This document shows, piece by piece, positions 11,571-24,498 of a stretch of DNA of 64,000 nt. The DNA is from Eledone cirrhosa (taxonomy: Eukaryota > Mollusca > Cephalopoda > Octopoda > Eledonidae): the NCBI GenBank assembly GCA_964016885.1, contig OZ024744.1, positions 23,978,798-24,042,797 of the forward strand, given 5' to 3'. The notes under the pieces were generated by a model. That model worked only from the letters and a program-made list of their open reading frames with translations, searched no databases and was not told the DNA's origin. Made by a program: the position numbers and the translations under genes. Position 1 is the stretch's first letter, and every line of letters starts with the position of its first letter.

Positions 11571-14500
11571 AACAACAGTTGAATCTTAAGAACTGACTCG
11601 TTTTAACAACAGCTGAATCTTAAGATAAAAGTCGTTTTAACAACAGTTGAATCTTAAGAACTGACTCGTTTTAACAACAGTTCAACCTTAAGAACTGACT
11701 CGTTTTAACAACTGTTGAATCTTCAAATAAAACTCGTTTTAACAACAGTTGAATCTTAAGAACAGACTCGTATTAACAACAGTTGAATCTTATTATAAAA
11801 CTCATTTTAACAACAGTTCAACCTTAAGAACTGACTCGTTTTAACAACAGTTAAATCTTCAAATAAACCTCGTTTTAACAACAGTTGCATCTTAAGAACT
11901 GGCTCGTTTAAACAACAGTTGAATCTTAAGATAAAACTCGTTTTAACAACAGTTGAATCTTAAGAACTGACTCGTTTTAACAACAGTTGAATCTTCAAAT
12001 AAAACTCGTTTTAACAACAGTTGAATCTTAAGAACTGACTCATTTTAACAACAGTTGAATCTTAAGATAAAATTCGTTTTAACAACAGTTGAATCTTAAG
12101 AACTAATTCGTTTTAACAACAGTTCAAACTTAAGAACAGACTCGTATTAACAACAGTTGAATCTTATTATAAAACTCATTTTAACAACAGTTCAACCTTA
12201 AGAACTGACTCGTTTTAACAACAGTTGAATCTTCAAATAAACCTCGTTTTAACAACAGTTGCATCTTAAGAACTGGCTCGTTTAAACAACAGTTGAATCT
12301 TATGATAAAACTCGTTTTAACAACAGTTGAATCTTAAGAACTGACTCGTTTTAACAACAGTTGAATCTTCAAATAAAACTCGTTTTAACAACAGTTGAAT
12401 CTTAAGAACTGACTCGTTTTAACAACAGTTCAACCTTAAGAACTGACTCGTTTTAACAACAGTTGAATCTTCAAATAAAACTCGTTTTAACAACAGTTGA
12501 ATCTTAAGAACTGACTCGTTTTAACAACAGCTGAATCTTAAGATAAAACTCGTTTTAACAACAGTTGAATCTTAAGAACTGACTCGTTTTATAAACAGTT
12601 CAACCTTAAGAACTGACTCGTTTTAACAACAGTTGAATCTTAAAAACGGACTCGTTTTAACCGCAGCTGAATCTTATAATACAACTCGTTTTAACAACAG
12701 TTGAATCTTCAGATAAAACTCGTTTTAACAACAGATGATTCTCAAGAACTGACTCGTTTTAACAACAGTTGAATCTTAAGATAAAACTCGTTTTAACAAC
12801 AGTTGAATCTTAAGAACTGACTCGTATTAACAACAATTGAATCTTAAGATAACATTCGTTTTAACAACAGTTGCATCTTAAGAACTGACTCGTTTTAACG
12901 ACAGTTGAATCTTAAGATAAACCTCGTTTTAACAACGGTTGAATCTTAAGAACTGACTCGTTTTAACAACAGTTGAATCTTCAAATAAAACTCGTTTTAA
13001 CAACAGTTGAATGTTAAGAACTGATTCGTTTTAACAACAGCTGAATCTTAAGATAAACTCGTTTTAACAACAGTTGAATCTTAAGATAAACCTCGTTTTA
13101 ACAACAGTTTAATCTTAAGAACAGACTCGTTTTAACAACAGTTGAATCTTAAGATAAAATTCGTTTTAACAACAGTTGAATCTTAAGAACTGATTCGTTT
13201 TAACAACAGTTCAAACTTAAGAACTGACTCGTTTTAACAACAGTTGAATCTTAAGATAAAACTCGTTTTAACAACAGTTGAATCTTAAGAACTGATTCGT
13301 ATTAACAACAGTTGAATATTAAGATAAAACTCGTTTTAACAACAGTTAAATCTTAAGAACTGACTCGTTTTAACAACAGTTGAATCTTAAGATAAAACTC
13401 GTTTTAACAACAGTTGAATCTTAAGAACTGTCTCGTTTTAACAACAGTTGAATCTTAAGAACTTACTCGTTTTAACAACAGTTGAATCTTATGATAAAAC
13501 TCATTTTAACAACAGTTGAATCTTAAGATAAAACTCGTTTTAACAACAGTTGAATCTTAAGAACTGACTCGTTTTAACAACAGTTGAATCTTAAGATAAA
13601 ACTCGTTTTAACAACAGTTGAATCTTAAGAACTGACTCGTTTTAACAACAGTTGAATCTTAAGAACTAACTCGTTTTAACAACAGTTGAATATTAAGAAC
13701 TGATTCGTTTTAACAGCAGTTGAATCTTAATATAAAACTCATTTTAACAACAGTTGAATCTTAAGATAAAACTTGTTTTAACAACAGTTGAATCTTAAGA
13801 TAAACCTCGTTTTAACAACAGTTTAATCTTAAGAACTGAATCGTTTTAACAACAGTTGAATCTTAAGATAAAATTCGTTTTAACAATAGTTGAATCTTAA
13901 GAACTGATTCGTTTTAACAACAGTTCAAACTTAAGAACTGACTCGTTTTAACAACAGCTGAATCTTAAGATGAAACTCGTTTTAACAACAGTTGAATCTT
14001 AAGAACTGACTCATTTTAACAACAGTTGAATCTTAAGATAAAACATCATTTTAACAACAGTTGAATCTTAAAATAAAACTCGTTTTAACAACAGTTGAAT
14101 CTTAAGAACTGACTCGTTTTAACAACAGTTGAATCTTAAGAACTGACTCGTTTTAACAACAATTCAACCTTAAGAACTGACTCGTTTTAACAACAGTTGA
14201 ATCTTAAGAACTGACTCGTTTTAACAACAGTTGAATCTTCAAATAAAACTCGTTTTAACAACAGTTGAATCTTAAGAACTGACTCGATTTAACAACAGTT
14301 GAGTCTTAAGATAAAACTCGTTTTAACAACAGTTGAATCTTAAGAACTGACTCGTTTTAACAACAGCTGAATCTTAAGATAAAACTCGTTTTAACAACAG
14401 TTGAATCTTAAGAACTGACTCGTTTTAACAACAGTTCAACCTTAAGAACTGACTCGTTTTAACAACTGTTGAATATTCAAATAAAACTCGTTTTAACAAC

Positions 14501-15921
14501 AGTTGAATCTTAAGAATTGACTCGTTTTAACAACAATTAAATCTTAAGACAAAACCCGTTTTAACAACAGTTGAATCTTAAGAACTGACTCGTTTTAACA
14601 ACAGTTGAATCTTAAGATAAAATTCGTTTTAACAACAGTTGAATCTTAAGAACTGATTCGTTTTAACAACAGTTCAAACTTAAGAACAGACTCGTTTTAA
14701 CAACAGTTGAATCTTCAAATAAACCTCGTTTTAACAACAGTTGCATCTTAAGAACTGGCTCGTTTTAACAACAGTTGAATCTTAAGAACTGACTCGTTTT
14801 AACAACAGTTGAATCTTCAAATAAAACTCGTTTTAACAACAGTTGAATCTTAAGAACTGACTCGTTTTAACAACAGTTGAATCTTAAGATAAAATTCGTT
14901 TTAACAACAGTTGAATCTTAAGAACTAATTCGTTTTAACAACAGTTCAAACTTAAGAACAGACTCGTATTAACAACAGTTGAATCTTATTATAAAACTCA
15001 TTTTAACAACAGTTCAACCTTAAGAACTGACTCGTTTTAACAACAGTTGAATCTTCAAATAAACCTCGTTTTAACAACAGTTGCATCTTAAGAACTGGCT
15101 CGTTTAAACAACAGTTGAATCTTAAGATAAAACTCGTTTTAACAACAGTTGAATCTTAAGAACTGACTCGTTTTAACAACAGTTGAATCTTCAAATAAAA
15201 CTCGTTTTAACAACAGTTGAATCTTAAGAACTGACTCGTTTTAACAACAGTTCAACCTTAAGAACTGACTCGTTTTAACAACAGTTGAATCTTCAAATAA
15301 AACTCGTTTTAACAACAGTTGAATCTTAAGAATTGACTCGTTTTAACAACAGTTGAATCTTAAGACAAAACCCGTTTTAACAACAGTTGAATCTTAAGAA
15401 CTGACTCGTTTTAACAACAGTTGAATCTTAAGATAAAACTCGTTTTAACAACAGTTGAATCTTAAGGACTGACTCGTTTTAACAACAGTTGAATCTTAAG
15501 ATAAACTCGTTTTAACAACAGTTGAATTTTAAGAACTGACTCGTTTTAACAACAGCTGAATCTTAAGATAAAACTCGTATTAACAACAGTTGCATCTTAA
15601 GAACTGACTCGTTTTAACAACAGTTGAATCTTAAGAACTGACTCGTTTTATAAACAGTTCAACCTTAGGAACTGACTCGTTTTAACAACAGTTGAATCTT
15701 AAAAACTGACTCGTTTTAACCGCAGCTGAATCTTATAATACAACTCGTTTTAACAACAGTTGAATCTTCAGATAAAACCCGTTTTAACAACAGATGATTC
15801 TCAAGAACTGACTCGTTTTAACAACAGTTGAATCTTAAGATAAAACTCGTTTTAGCAACAGTTGAATCTTAAGAACTGACTCGTAATAACAACAATTGAA
15901 TCTTAAGATAACATTCGTTTT
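11571..15921 (+). repeat. Domain II, 4,351-bp higher-order unit, copy 2
   Basis: This copy matched copy 1 base for base in every stretch I compared, including private changes such as CTTAAGGACTG, AACCTTAGGAACTG and GTAATAACAACAATTG. The copy 1/copy 2 junction is visible. After AAGATAACATTCG, copy 1 continues with an ordinary monomer (11,571 onward). After copy 2 the same monomer continues with TTGCGTCTTAAG (about 15,930) and enters the next domain. From about 13,776 the right part of this copy is also the left part of the 10.72-kb duplication. Confidence 0.88.
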
Positions 15922-16039
15922 AACAACAGTTGCGTCTTAAGAACTGACTCGTTTTAACGACAGTTGAATCTTAAGATAAACCTCGTTTTAACAACGGTTG
16001 AATCTTAAGAACTGACTCGTTTTATCAACAGTTCAACCT

Positions 16040-19000
16040 TAAGAACTGACTCGTTTTAACAACAGTTGAATCTTCAAATAAAACTCGTTTTAACTACAGT
16101 TGAATCTTAAGAACTGACTCGTTTTAACAACAGTTGAATCTTAAGATAAATCGTTTTAACAACAGTTGTATCTTAAGAACTGACTCATTTTAACAACAGT
16201 TGAATCTTAAGATAAAACTCGTTTTAACAACAGTTGAATCTTAAGAACTGACTCGTTTTAATAACAGTTGAATCTTCAAATAAAACTCGTTTCAACAACA
16301 GTTGAATCTTAAGATAAACTCGTTTTAACAACAGTTGAATCTTAAGATAAACCTCGTTTTAACAACATTTGAATCTTAAGAACTGACTCGTTTTAACAAC
16401 AGCTGCATCTTAAGATAAAACTCGTTTTAACAACAGTTGAATCTTAAGAACTGACTCGTTTTATCAACAGTTCAACCTGAAGAACTTACTCGTTTTAACA
16501 ACAGTTGAATCTTCAAATAAAACTCGTTTTAACAACAGCTGAATCTTAAGATAACACTCGTTCTAACAAAAGTGGAATCTTAAGAACTGACTCGTTTTAA
16601 CAACAGTTCAACCTTAAGAACTGACTAGTTTTAACAACAGTTTAATCTTAGAATAAAATTCGTTTTAACAACAGTTGAATCTTAAGAACTGACTCGTTTT
16701 AACAAAAGTTGAATCTTACGAACTGACTCGTTTTAACAATAGTTGTCTCTTTAGATAAATCTCGTTTTAACAACAGTTGAATTTTAAAACTGACTCGTTT
16801 TAACAACAGTTCAAACTTAAGAACTGATTCGTTTTAACAACAGTTTAATCTTAAAATAAAATTCGTTTAACAACAGTTGAATCTTAAGGACTGGCTCGTT
16901 TTAACATCACATGTATATTATGATAAAACTCGTTTTAACAACAGCTGTATCTTAAGAACTGACTCGATATGACAACAGTTGAATGTTAAGAACTGACTCG
17001 TTTTAACAACAGTTCAATCTTAAGATAAAACTGATTATAACAACAGTTGCATCTTAAGAACTGACTTGTTTTAACAACAGTTAAATCTGAAGAACTGACT
17101 CGTTTTAACAACAGTTGAATCTGAAGATAAAACTCGTTTAACAACAGTTGAATCTTAAGAACTGACTCGTTTTAACGACAGATGAATCTTATGATAAAAC
17201 TCGTTTTAACAACAATTGAATCTTAAGAACTGATTCGTTTTAACAACAGTTGAATCTTAAGATAAAACTAGTTTTAACAACAGTTGAATCTTAAGATAAA
17301 ACTAGTTTTAACAACAGTTGAATCTTAAGAACTGACTCGTTTTAACAACAGTTGAAACTTCAAATAAAACTTGTTTTAACAACAGTTGAATCTTAAGAAC
17401 TGACTCATTTTAACAACAGTTCAATCTTAAGAACTGATTCGTTTTAACAACAGTTGAATCTTAAGATAAAACTAGTTTTAATAACTGTTGAATCTTAAGA
17501 TAAAACTCGTTTTAACAAGAGTTGAATCTTAAGAACTGACTCGTTTTAACAACAGTTGAATCTTAAATAAAACTCGTTTTAACAACAGTTGAATCTTAAG
17601 AACTGACTCGTTTTAACAACAGTTGAATCTTAAGAACTGACTGGTTTTAACAACAGTTCAACCTTAAGAACTGACTAGTTTTAACAACAGTTGAATCTCA
17701 AGAACTGACTCGTTTTAATAACAGTTGAATCTTAAGATAAAACTCGTTTTAACAACAGTTGAATCTTAAGAAATGACTCGTTTTAATAACAGTTGAATCT
17801 TAAGAACTGACTCGTTTTAACAACAGTTCAACCTTAAGAACTGACTCGTTGTAACAACAGTTGAAACTTCAAATAAAACTCGTTTTAACCACAGTTGAAT
17901 CTTAAGAACTGAATCAATTTAACAACAGTTGAATCTTAAGAACTGACTCGTGTTAATAACAATTGAATCTTAAGATAAAACTCGTTTTAACAAAAGTTGA
18001 ATCTTAAGAACTGACTCGTTTTAACAACAGCTGAATCTTAAGATAAAACTCGTTTTAACAACAGTTGAATCTTAAGAACTGACTCGTTTTATCAACAGTT
18101 CAACCTTAAGCACTGACTCGTTTTAACAACAGTTGAATCTTCAAATAAAACTCGTTTTAATAACAGTTGAATCTTAAGAACTGACTCGTTTTAACAACAG
18201 TTGAATCTTAAGATAAAACTCGTTTTAACAACAGTTGAATCTTAAGAACTGACTCATTTTAACAACAGTTGAATCTTAAGATAAAACTCGTTTTAACAAC
18301 AGTTGAATCTTAAGAACTGACTCGTTTTAACAACAGTTCAACCTTAAGAACTGACTCGTTTTAACAACAGTTGAATCTTCAAATAAAACTCGTTTTAACT
18401 ACAGTTGAATCTTAAGAACTGACTCGTTTTAACAACAGTTGAATCTTAAGATAAAACTCGTTTTAACAACAGTTGAATCTTAAGAACTGACTCATTTTAA
18501 CAACAGTTGAATCTTAAGAACTGATTCGTTTTAACAACAGTTGAATCTTCAGATAAAACTCGTTTTAACTACAGTTGAATCTTAAGAACTGATTCGTTTT
18601 AACAACAGTTGAATCTTAAGATAAAACTCGTTTTAACAACAGTTGAATCTTAAGAACTGACTCATTTTAACAACAGTTGAATCTTAAAAACTGATTCGTT
18701 TTAACAACAGTTGAAGCTTAAGATAAAACTCGTTTTAACAACAGTTGAATCTTAAGAACTGACTCGTTTTAACAACAGTTGAATCTTAAGAAATGACTCG
18801 TTTTATTAACAGTTGAATCTTAAGAACTGACTCGTTTTATCAACAGTTCAACCTTAAGAACTGACTCATCTTAGCAACAGTTGAATCTTCAAATAAAACT
18901 CGTTTTAACAACAATTGAATCTTAAGAACTGATTCGTTTTAACAACAGCTGAATCTTAAGATAGAACTCGTTTTAACAACAGTTGAATCTTAAGATAAAA

Positions 19001-19362
19001 TTCGTTTTAACAACAGTTGAATCTTAAGAACTGACTCATTTTAACGACAGCTGAATCTTTAGATAAAACTCGTTTTAACAACAGTTGAATCTTAAGAACT
19101 GACTCGTTTTATCAACAGTTCAACCTTAAGAACTGACTCGTTTTAACAACAGTTGAATCCTCAAATAAAACTCGTTTTAACAACAGTTGAATCTTAAGAA
19201 CTGACTCGTTTTAACAACAGTTGAATCTTAAGATAAATCGTTTTAACAACTGTTGTATCTTAAGAACTGACTCATTTTAACAACAGTTGAATCTTAAGAT
19301 AAAACTCGTTTTAACAACAGTTGAATCTTAAGAACTGACTCGTTTTAACAACAGTTCAACCT
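16040..19362 (+). repeat. Domain III, 3,323-bp unit, copy 1
   Basis: The offset is fixed by AATAGTTGTCTCTTTAG at 16,741 and 20,064. It is confirmed by the run TTTTAACTACAG then AAGATAAATCG near 16,090-16,160, which recurs near 19,415-19,480. This is the first appearance of the domain-III marker monomer ACATCACATGTATATTATG (about 16,904). Private changes include TTCTAACAAAAGTGGAATC near 16,561-16,579. Monomers of 32 and 33 bp are more frequent than in domains I and II. Confidence 0.75.
16904..16923 (+). repeat. Domain III marker monomer, first of 21
   Basis: This is the most diverged recurring monomer: ACATCACATGTATATTATG replaces the normal core end and tail. There are six substitutions in 34 bp with no length change, and they abolish both the CAGTTG box and the CTTAAG junction while creating ACATGT. 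Copies lie at about 16.90, 20.23, 22.43, 27.63, 30.95, 33.15, 35.36, 38.72, 42.29, 45.17, 47.27, 48.42, 50.52, 51.61, 52.69, 53.88, 56.32, 57.64, 59.24, 60.56 and 63.03 kb. None occurs left of 16.9 kb. Preceding monomers read AAGGACTGG or AAGAACTGG. Confidence 0.9.
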
Positions 19363-21945
19363 TAAGAACTGACTCGTTTTAACAACAGTTGAATCTTCAA
19401 ATAAAACTCGTTTTAACTACAGTTGAATCTTAAGAACTGACTCGTTTTAACAACAGTTGAATCTTAAGATAAATCGTTTTAACAACAGTTGTATCTTAAG
19501 AACTGACTCATTTTAACAACAGTTGAATCTTAAGATAAAACTCGTTTTAACAACAGTTGAATCTTAAGAACTGACTCGTTTTAATAACAGTTGAATCTTC
19601 AAATAAAACTCGTTTCAACAACAGTTGAATCTTAAGATAAACTCGTTTTAACAACAGTTGAATCTTAAGATAAACCTCGTTTTAACAACATTTGAATCTT
19701 AAGAACTGACTCGTTTTAACAACAGCTGCATCTTAAGATAAAACTCGTTTTAACAACAGTTGAATCTTAAGAACTGACTCGTTTTATCAACAGTTCAACC
19801 TGAAGAACTTACTCGTTTTAACAACAGTTGAATCTTCAAATAAAACTCGTTTTAACAACAGCTGAATCTTAAGATAACACTCGTTTTAACAAAAGTTGAA
19901 TCTTAAGAACTGACTCGTTTTAACAACAGTTCAACCTTAAGAACTGACTAGTTTTAACAACAGTTTATTCTTAGAATAAAATTCGTTTTAACAACAGTTG
20001 AATCTTAAGAACTGACTCGTTTTAACAAAAGTTGAATCTTACGAACTGACTCGTTTTAACAATAGTTGTCTCTTTAGATAAATCTCGTTTTAACAACAGT
20101 TGAATTTTAAAACTGACTCGTTTTAACAACAGTTCAAACTTAAGAACTGATTCGTTTTAACAACAGTTTAATCTTAAAATAAAATTCGTTTAACAACAGT
20201 TGAATCTTAAGGACTGGCTCGTTTTAACATCACATGTATATTATGATAAAACTCGTTTTAACAACAGCTGTATCTTAAGAACTGACTCGATATGACAACA
20301 GTTGAAAGTTAAGAACTGACTCGTTTTAACAACAGTTCAATCTTAAGATAAAACTGATTATAACAACAGTTGCATCTTAAGAACTGACTTGTTTTAACAA
20401 CAGTTAAATCTGAAGAACTGACTCGTTTTAACAACAGTTGAATCTGAAGATAAAACTCGTTTAACAACAGTTGAATCTTAAGAACTGACTCGTTTTAACG
20501 ACAGATGAATCTTATGATAAAACTCGTTTTAACAACAATTGAATCTTAAGAACTGATTCGTTTTAACAACAGTTGAATCTTAAGATAAAACTAGTTTTAA
20601 CAACAGTTGAATCTTAAGATAAAACTAGTTTTAACAACAGTTGAATCTTAAGAACTGACTCGTTTTAACAACAGTTGAAACTTCAAATAAAACTTGTTTT
20701 AACAACAGTTGAATCTTAAGAACTGACTCATTTTAACAACAGTTCAATCTTAAGAACTGATTCGTTTTAACAACAGTTGAATCTTAAGATAAAACTAGTT
20801 TTAATAACTGTTGAATCTTAAGATAAAACTCGTTTTAACAAGAGTTGAATCTTAAGAACTGACTCGTTTTAACAACAGTTGAATCTTAAATAAAACTCGT
20901 TTTAACAACAGTTGAATCTTAAGAACTGACTCGTTTTAACAACAGTTGAATCTTAAGAACTGACTGGTTTTAACAACAGTTCAACCTTAAGAACTGACTA
21001 GTTTTAACAACAGTTGAATCTCAAGAACTGACTCGTTTTAATAACAGTTGAATCTTAAGATAAAACTCGTTTTAACAACAGTTGAATCTTAAGAAATGAC
21101 TCGTTTTAATAACAGTTGAATCTTAAGAACTGACTCGTTTTAACAACAGTTCAACCTTAAGAACTGACTCGTTGTAACAACAGTTGAAACTTCAAATAAA
21201 ACTCGTTTTAACCACAGTTGAATCTTAAGAACTGAATCAATTTAACAACAGTTGAATCTTAAGAACTGACTCGTGTTAACAACAATTGAATCTTAAGATA
21301 AAACTCGTTTTAACAAAAGTTGAATCTTAAGAACTGACTCGTTTTAACAACAGCTGAATCTTAAGATAAAACTAGTTTTAACAACAGTTGAATCTTAAGA
21401 ACTGACTCGTTTTAACAACAGCTGAATCTTAAGATAAAACTCATTTTAACAACAGTTGAATCTTAAGAACTGACTTATTTTAACAACAGTTGAATCTTAA
21501 GATAAAACTCGTTTTAACAACAGTTGAATCTTAAGAACTGACTCGTTTTAACAACAGTTCAACCTTAAGAACTGACTCGTTTTAACAACAGTTGAATCTT
21601 CAAATAAAACTCGTTTTAACTACAGTTGAATCTTAAGAACTGACTCGTTTTAACAACAGTTGAATCTTAAGATAAAACTCGTTTTAACAACAGTTGAATC
21701 TTAAGAACTGACTCATTTTAACAACAGTTGAATCTTAAGAACTGATTCGTTTTAACAACAGTTGAATCTTCAGATAAAACTCGTTTTAACTACAGTTGAA
21801 TCTTAAGAACTGACTCGTTTTAACAACAGTTGAATCTTAAGATAAAACTCGTTTTAACAACAGTTGAATCTTAAGAACTGACTCATTTTAACAACAGTTG
21901 AATCTTAAGAACTGATTCGTTTTAACAACAGTTGAATCTTAAGAT
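19363..21945 (+). repeat. Domain III, 3,323-bp unit, copy 2 (internally shortened)
   Basis: The copy stays in the 3,323-bp register with copy 1 to about 21,410. After that the counterpart of about 18,391 lies at 21,612 (offset 3,221), so three monomers (102 bp) are missing. The last 2.2 kb (19,740-21,945) also act as the first copy of the 2,206-bp unit. Differences from copy 1 include GTTTATTC for GTTTAATC near 19,967 and GTTGAAAGTT for GTTGAATGTT near 20,303. Confidence 0.72.
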
Positions 21946-24151
21946 AAAACTCGTTTTAACAACAGTTGAATCTTAAGAACTGACTCGTTTTATCAACAGT
22001 TCAACCTGAAGAACTTACTCGTTTTAACAACAGTTGAATCTTCAAATAAAACTCGTTTTAACAACAGCTGAATCTTAAGATAACACTCGTTTTAACAAAA
22101 GTTGAATCTTAAGAACTGACTCGTTTTAACAACAGTTCAACCTTAAGAACTGACTAGTTTTAACAACAGTTTAATCTTAGAATAAAATTCGTTTTAACAA
22201 CAGTTGAATCTTAAGAACTGACTCGTTTTAACAAAAGTTGAATCTTACGAACTGACTCGTTTTAACAATAGTTGTCTCTTTAGATAAATCTCGTTTTAAC
22301 AACAGTTGAATTTTAAAACTGACTCGTTTTAACAACAGTTCAAACTTAAGAACTGATTCGTTTTAACAACAGTTTAATCTTAAAATAAAATTCGTTTAAC
22401 AACAGTTGAATCTTAAGGACTGGCTCGTTTTAACATCACATGTATATTATGATAAAACTGGTTTTAACAACAGCTGTATCTTAAGAACTGACTCGATATA
22501 ACAACAGTTGAATGTTAAGAACTGACTCGTTTTAACAACAGTTCAATCTTAAGATAAAACTGATTATAACAACAGTTGCATCTTAAGAACTGACTTGTTT
22601 TAACAACAGTTAAATCTGAAGAACTGACTCGATTTAACAACAGTTGAATCTGAAGATAAAACTCGTTTAACAACAGTTGAATCTTAAGAACTGACTCGTT
22701 TTAACGACAGATGAATCTTATGATAAAACTCGTTTTAACAACAATTGAATCTTAAGAACTGATTCGTTTTAACAACAGTTGAATCTTAAGGTAAAACTAG
22801 TTTTAACAACAGTTGAATCTTAAGATAAAACTAGTTTTAACAACAGTTGAATCTTAAGAACTGACTCGTTTTAACAACAGTTGAAACTTCAAATAAAACT
22901 TGTTTTAACAACTGTTGAATCTTAAGAACTGACTCATTTTAACAACAGTTCAATCTTAAGAACTGATTCGTTTTAACAACAGTTGAATCTTAAGATAAAA
23001 CTAGTTTTAAAAACTGTTGAATCTTAAGATAAAACTCGTTTTAACAAGAGTTGAATCTTAAGAACTGACTCGTTTTAACAACAGTTGAATCTTAAATAAA
23101 ACTCGTTTTAACAACAGTTGAATCTTAAGAACTGACTCGTTTTAACAACAGTTGAATCTTAAGAAATGACTGGTTTTAACAACAGATGAATCTTAAGAAC
23201 TGACTGGTTTTAACAACAGTTCAACCTTAAGAACTGACTAGTTTGAACAACAGTTGAATCTTAAGATAAAACTCGTTTTAAAAACAGTTGAATCTTAAGA
23301 TAAAACTCGTTTTAACAACAGTTGAATCTTAAGAAATGACTCGTTTTAATAACAGTTGAATCTTAAGAACTGACTCGTTTTAACAACAGTTCAACCTTAA
23401 GAACTGACTCGTTGTAACAACAGTTGAAACTTCAAATAAAACTCGTTTTAACCACAGTTGAATCTTAAGAACTGAATCAATTTAACAACAGTTGAATCTT
23501 AAGAACTGACTCGTGTTAACAACAATTGAATCTTAAGATGAAACTCGTTTTAACAAAAGTTGAATCTTAAGAACTGACTCGTTTTAACAACAGCTGAATC
23601 TTAAGATAAAACTCGTTTTAACAACAGTTGAATCTTAAGAACTGACTCGTTTTATCAACAGTTCAACCTTAAGCACTGACTCGTTTTAACAACAGTTGAA
23701 TCTTCAAATAAAACTCGTTTTAATAACAGTTGAATCTTAAGAACTGACTCGTTTTAACAACAGTTGAATCTTAAGATAAAACTCGTTTTAACAACAGTTG
23801 AATCTTAAGAACTGACTCATTTTAACAACAGTTGAATCTTAAGATAAAACTCGTTTTAACAACAGTTGAATCTTAAGAACTGACTCGTTTTAACAACAGT
23901 TCAACCTTAAGAACTGACTCGTTTTAACAACAGTTGAATCTTCAAATAAAACTCGTTTTAACTACAGTTGAATCTTAAGAACTGACTCGTTTTAACAACA
24001 GTTGAATCTTAAGATAAAACTCGTTTTAACAACAGTTGAATCTTAAGAACTGACTCATTTTAACAACAGTTGAATCTTAAGAACTGATTCGTTTTAACAA
24101 CAGTTGAATCTTCAGATAAAACTCGTTTTAACTACAGTTGAATCTTAAGAA
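21946..24151 (+). repeat. Domain III, 2,206-bp unit, second left-hand copy
   Basis: This copy is 2,206 bp from the previous one: CTGAAGAACTTACTCG at about 19,800 and 22,006, AATAGTTGTCTC at 20,064 and 22,270. It carries changes shared with 34,874-37,079: CTTAAGGTAAAACTAG (about 22,786 and 35,714), AACTGTTGAATC after ACTTGTTTT, and a monomer with CAGATGAATC (about 23,182 and 36,110). These place it closer to the third right-hand copy than to its own neighbour. Homology with the first copy fails after about 23,600. Confidence 0.75.
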
Positions 24152-24498
24152 CTGATTCGTTTTAACAACAGTTGAATCTTAAGATAAAACTCGTTTTAAC
24201 AACAGTTGAATCTTAAGAACTGACTCATTTTAACAACAGTTGAATCTTAAGAACTGATTCGTTTTAACAACAGTTGAAGCTTAAGATAAAACTCGTTTTA
24301 ACAACAGTTGAATCTTAAGAACTGACTCGTTTTAACAACAGTTGAATCTTAAGAACTGACTCGTTTTATCAACAGTTCAACCTTAAGAACTGACTCATTT
24401 TAACAACAGTTGAATCTTCAAATAAAACTCGTTTTAACAACAGTTGAATGTTAAGAACTGAATCGTTTTAACAACAGCTGAATCTTAAGATAAACTCG

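Larger units (their letters stand above)
13776..24498 (+). repeat. 10.72-kb segmental unit, copy 1
   Basis: The segment spans the end of domain II and most of domain III and reappears at an offset of 10,722-10,723 bp. Anchors: GAACTGAATCG at 13,838 and 24,561; TTGCGTC at about 15,930 and 26,653; AATAGTTGTCTCTTTAG at 16,741 and 27,464, 20,064 and 30,786, 22,270 and 32,992. It includes the domain II/III switch near 15,930. The left limit is where ACTTGTTTT (13,771) and ACTCGTTTT (24,494) differ before the shared run begins. Sequence just left of 24,499 resembles about 12,980-13,080, not the right end of copy 2. Confidence 0.85.

Noticed and set aside
16904..16923. ACATCACATGTATATTATG as an inserted foreign element or attachment site
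   Set aside because: It aligns to the normal monomer without any length change and with six substitutions, so it is a diverged monomer and not an insertion.
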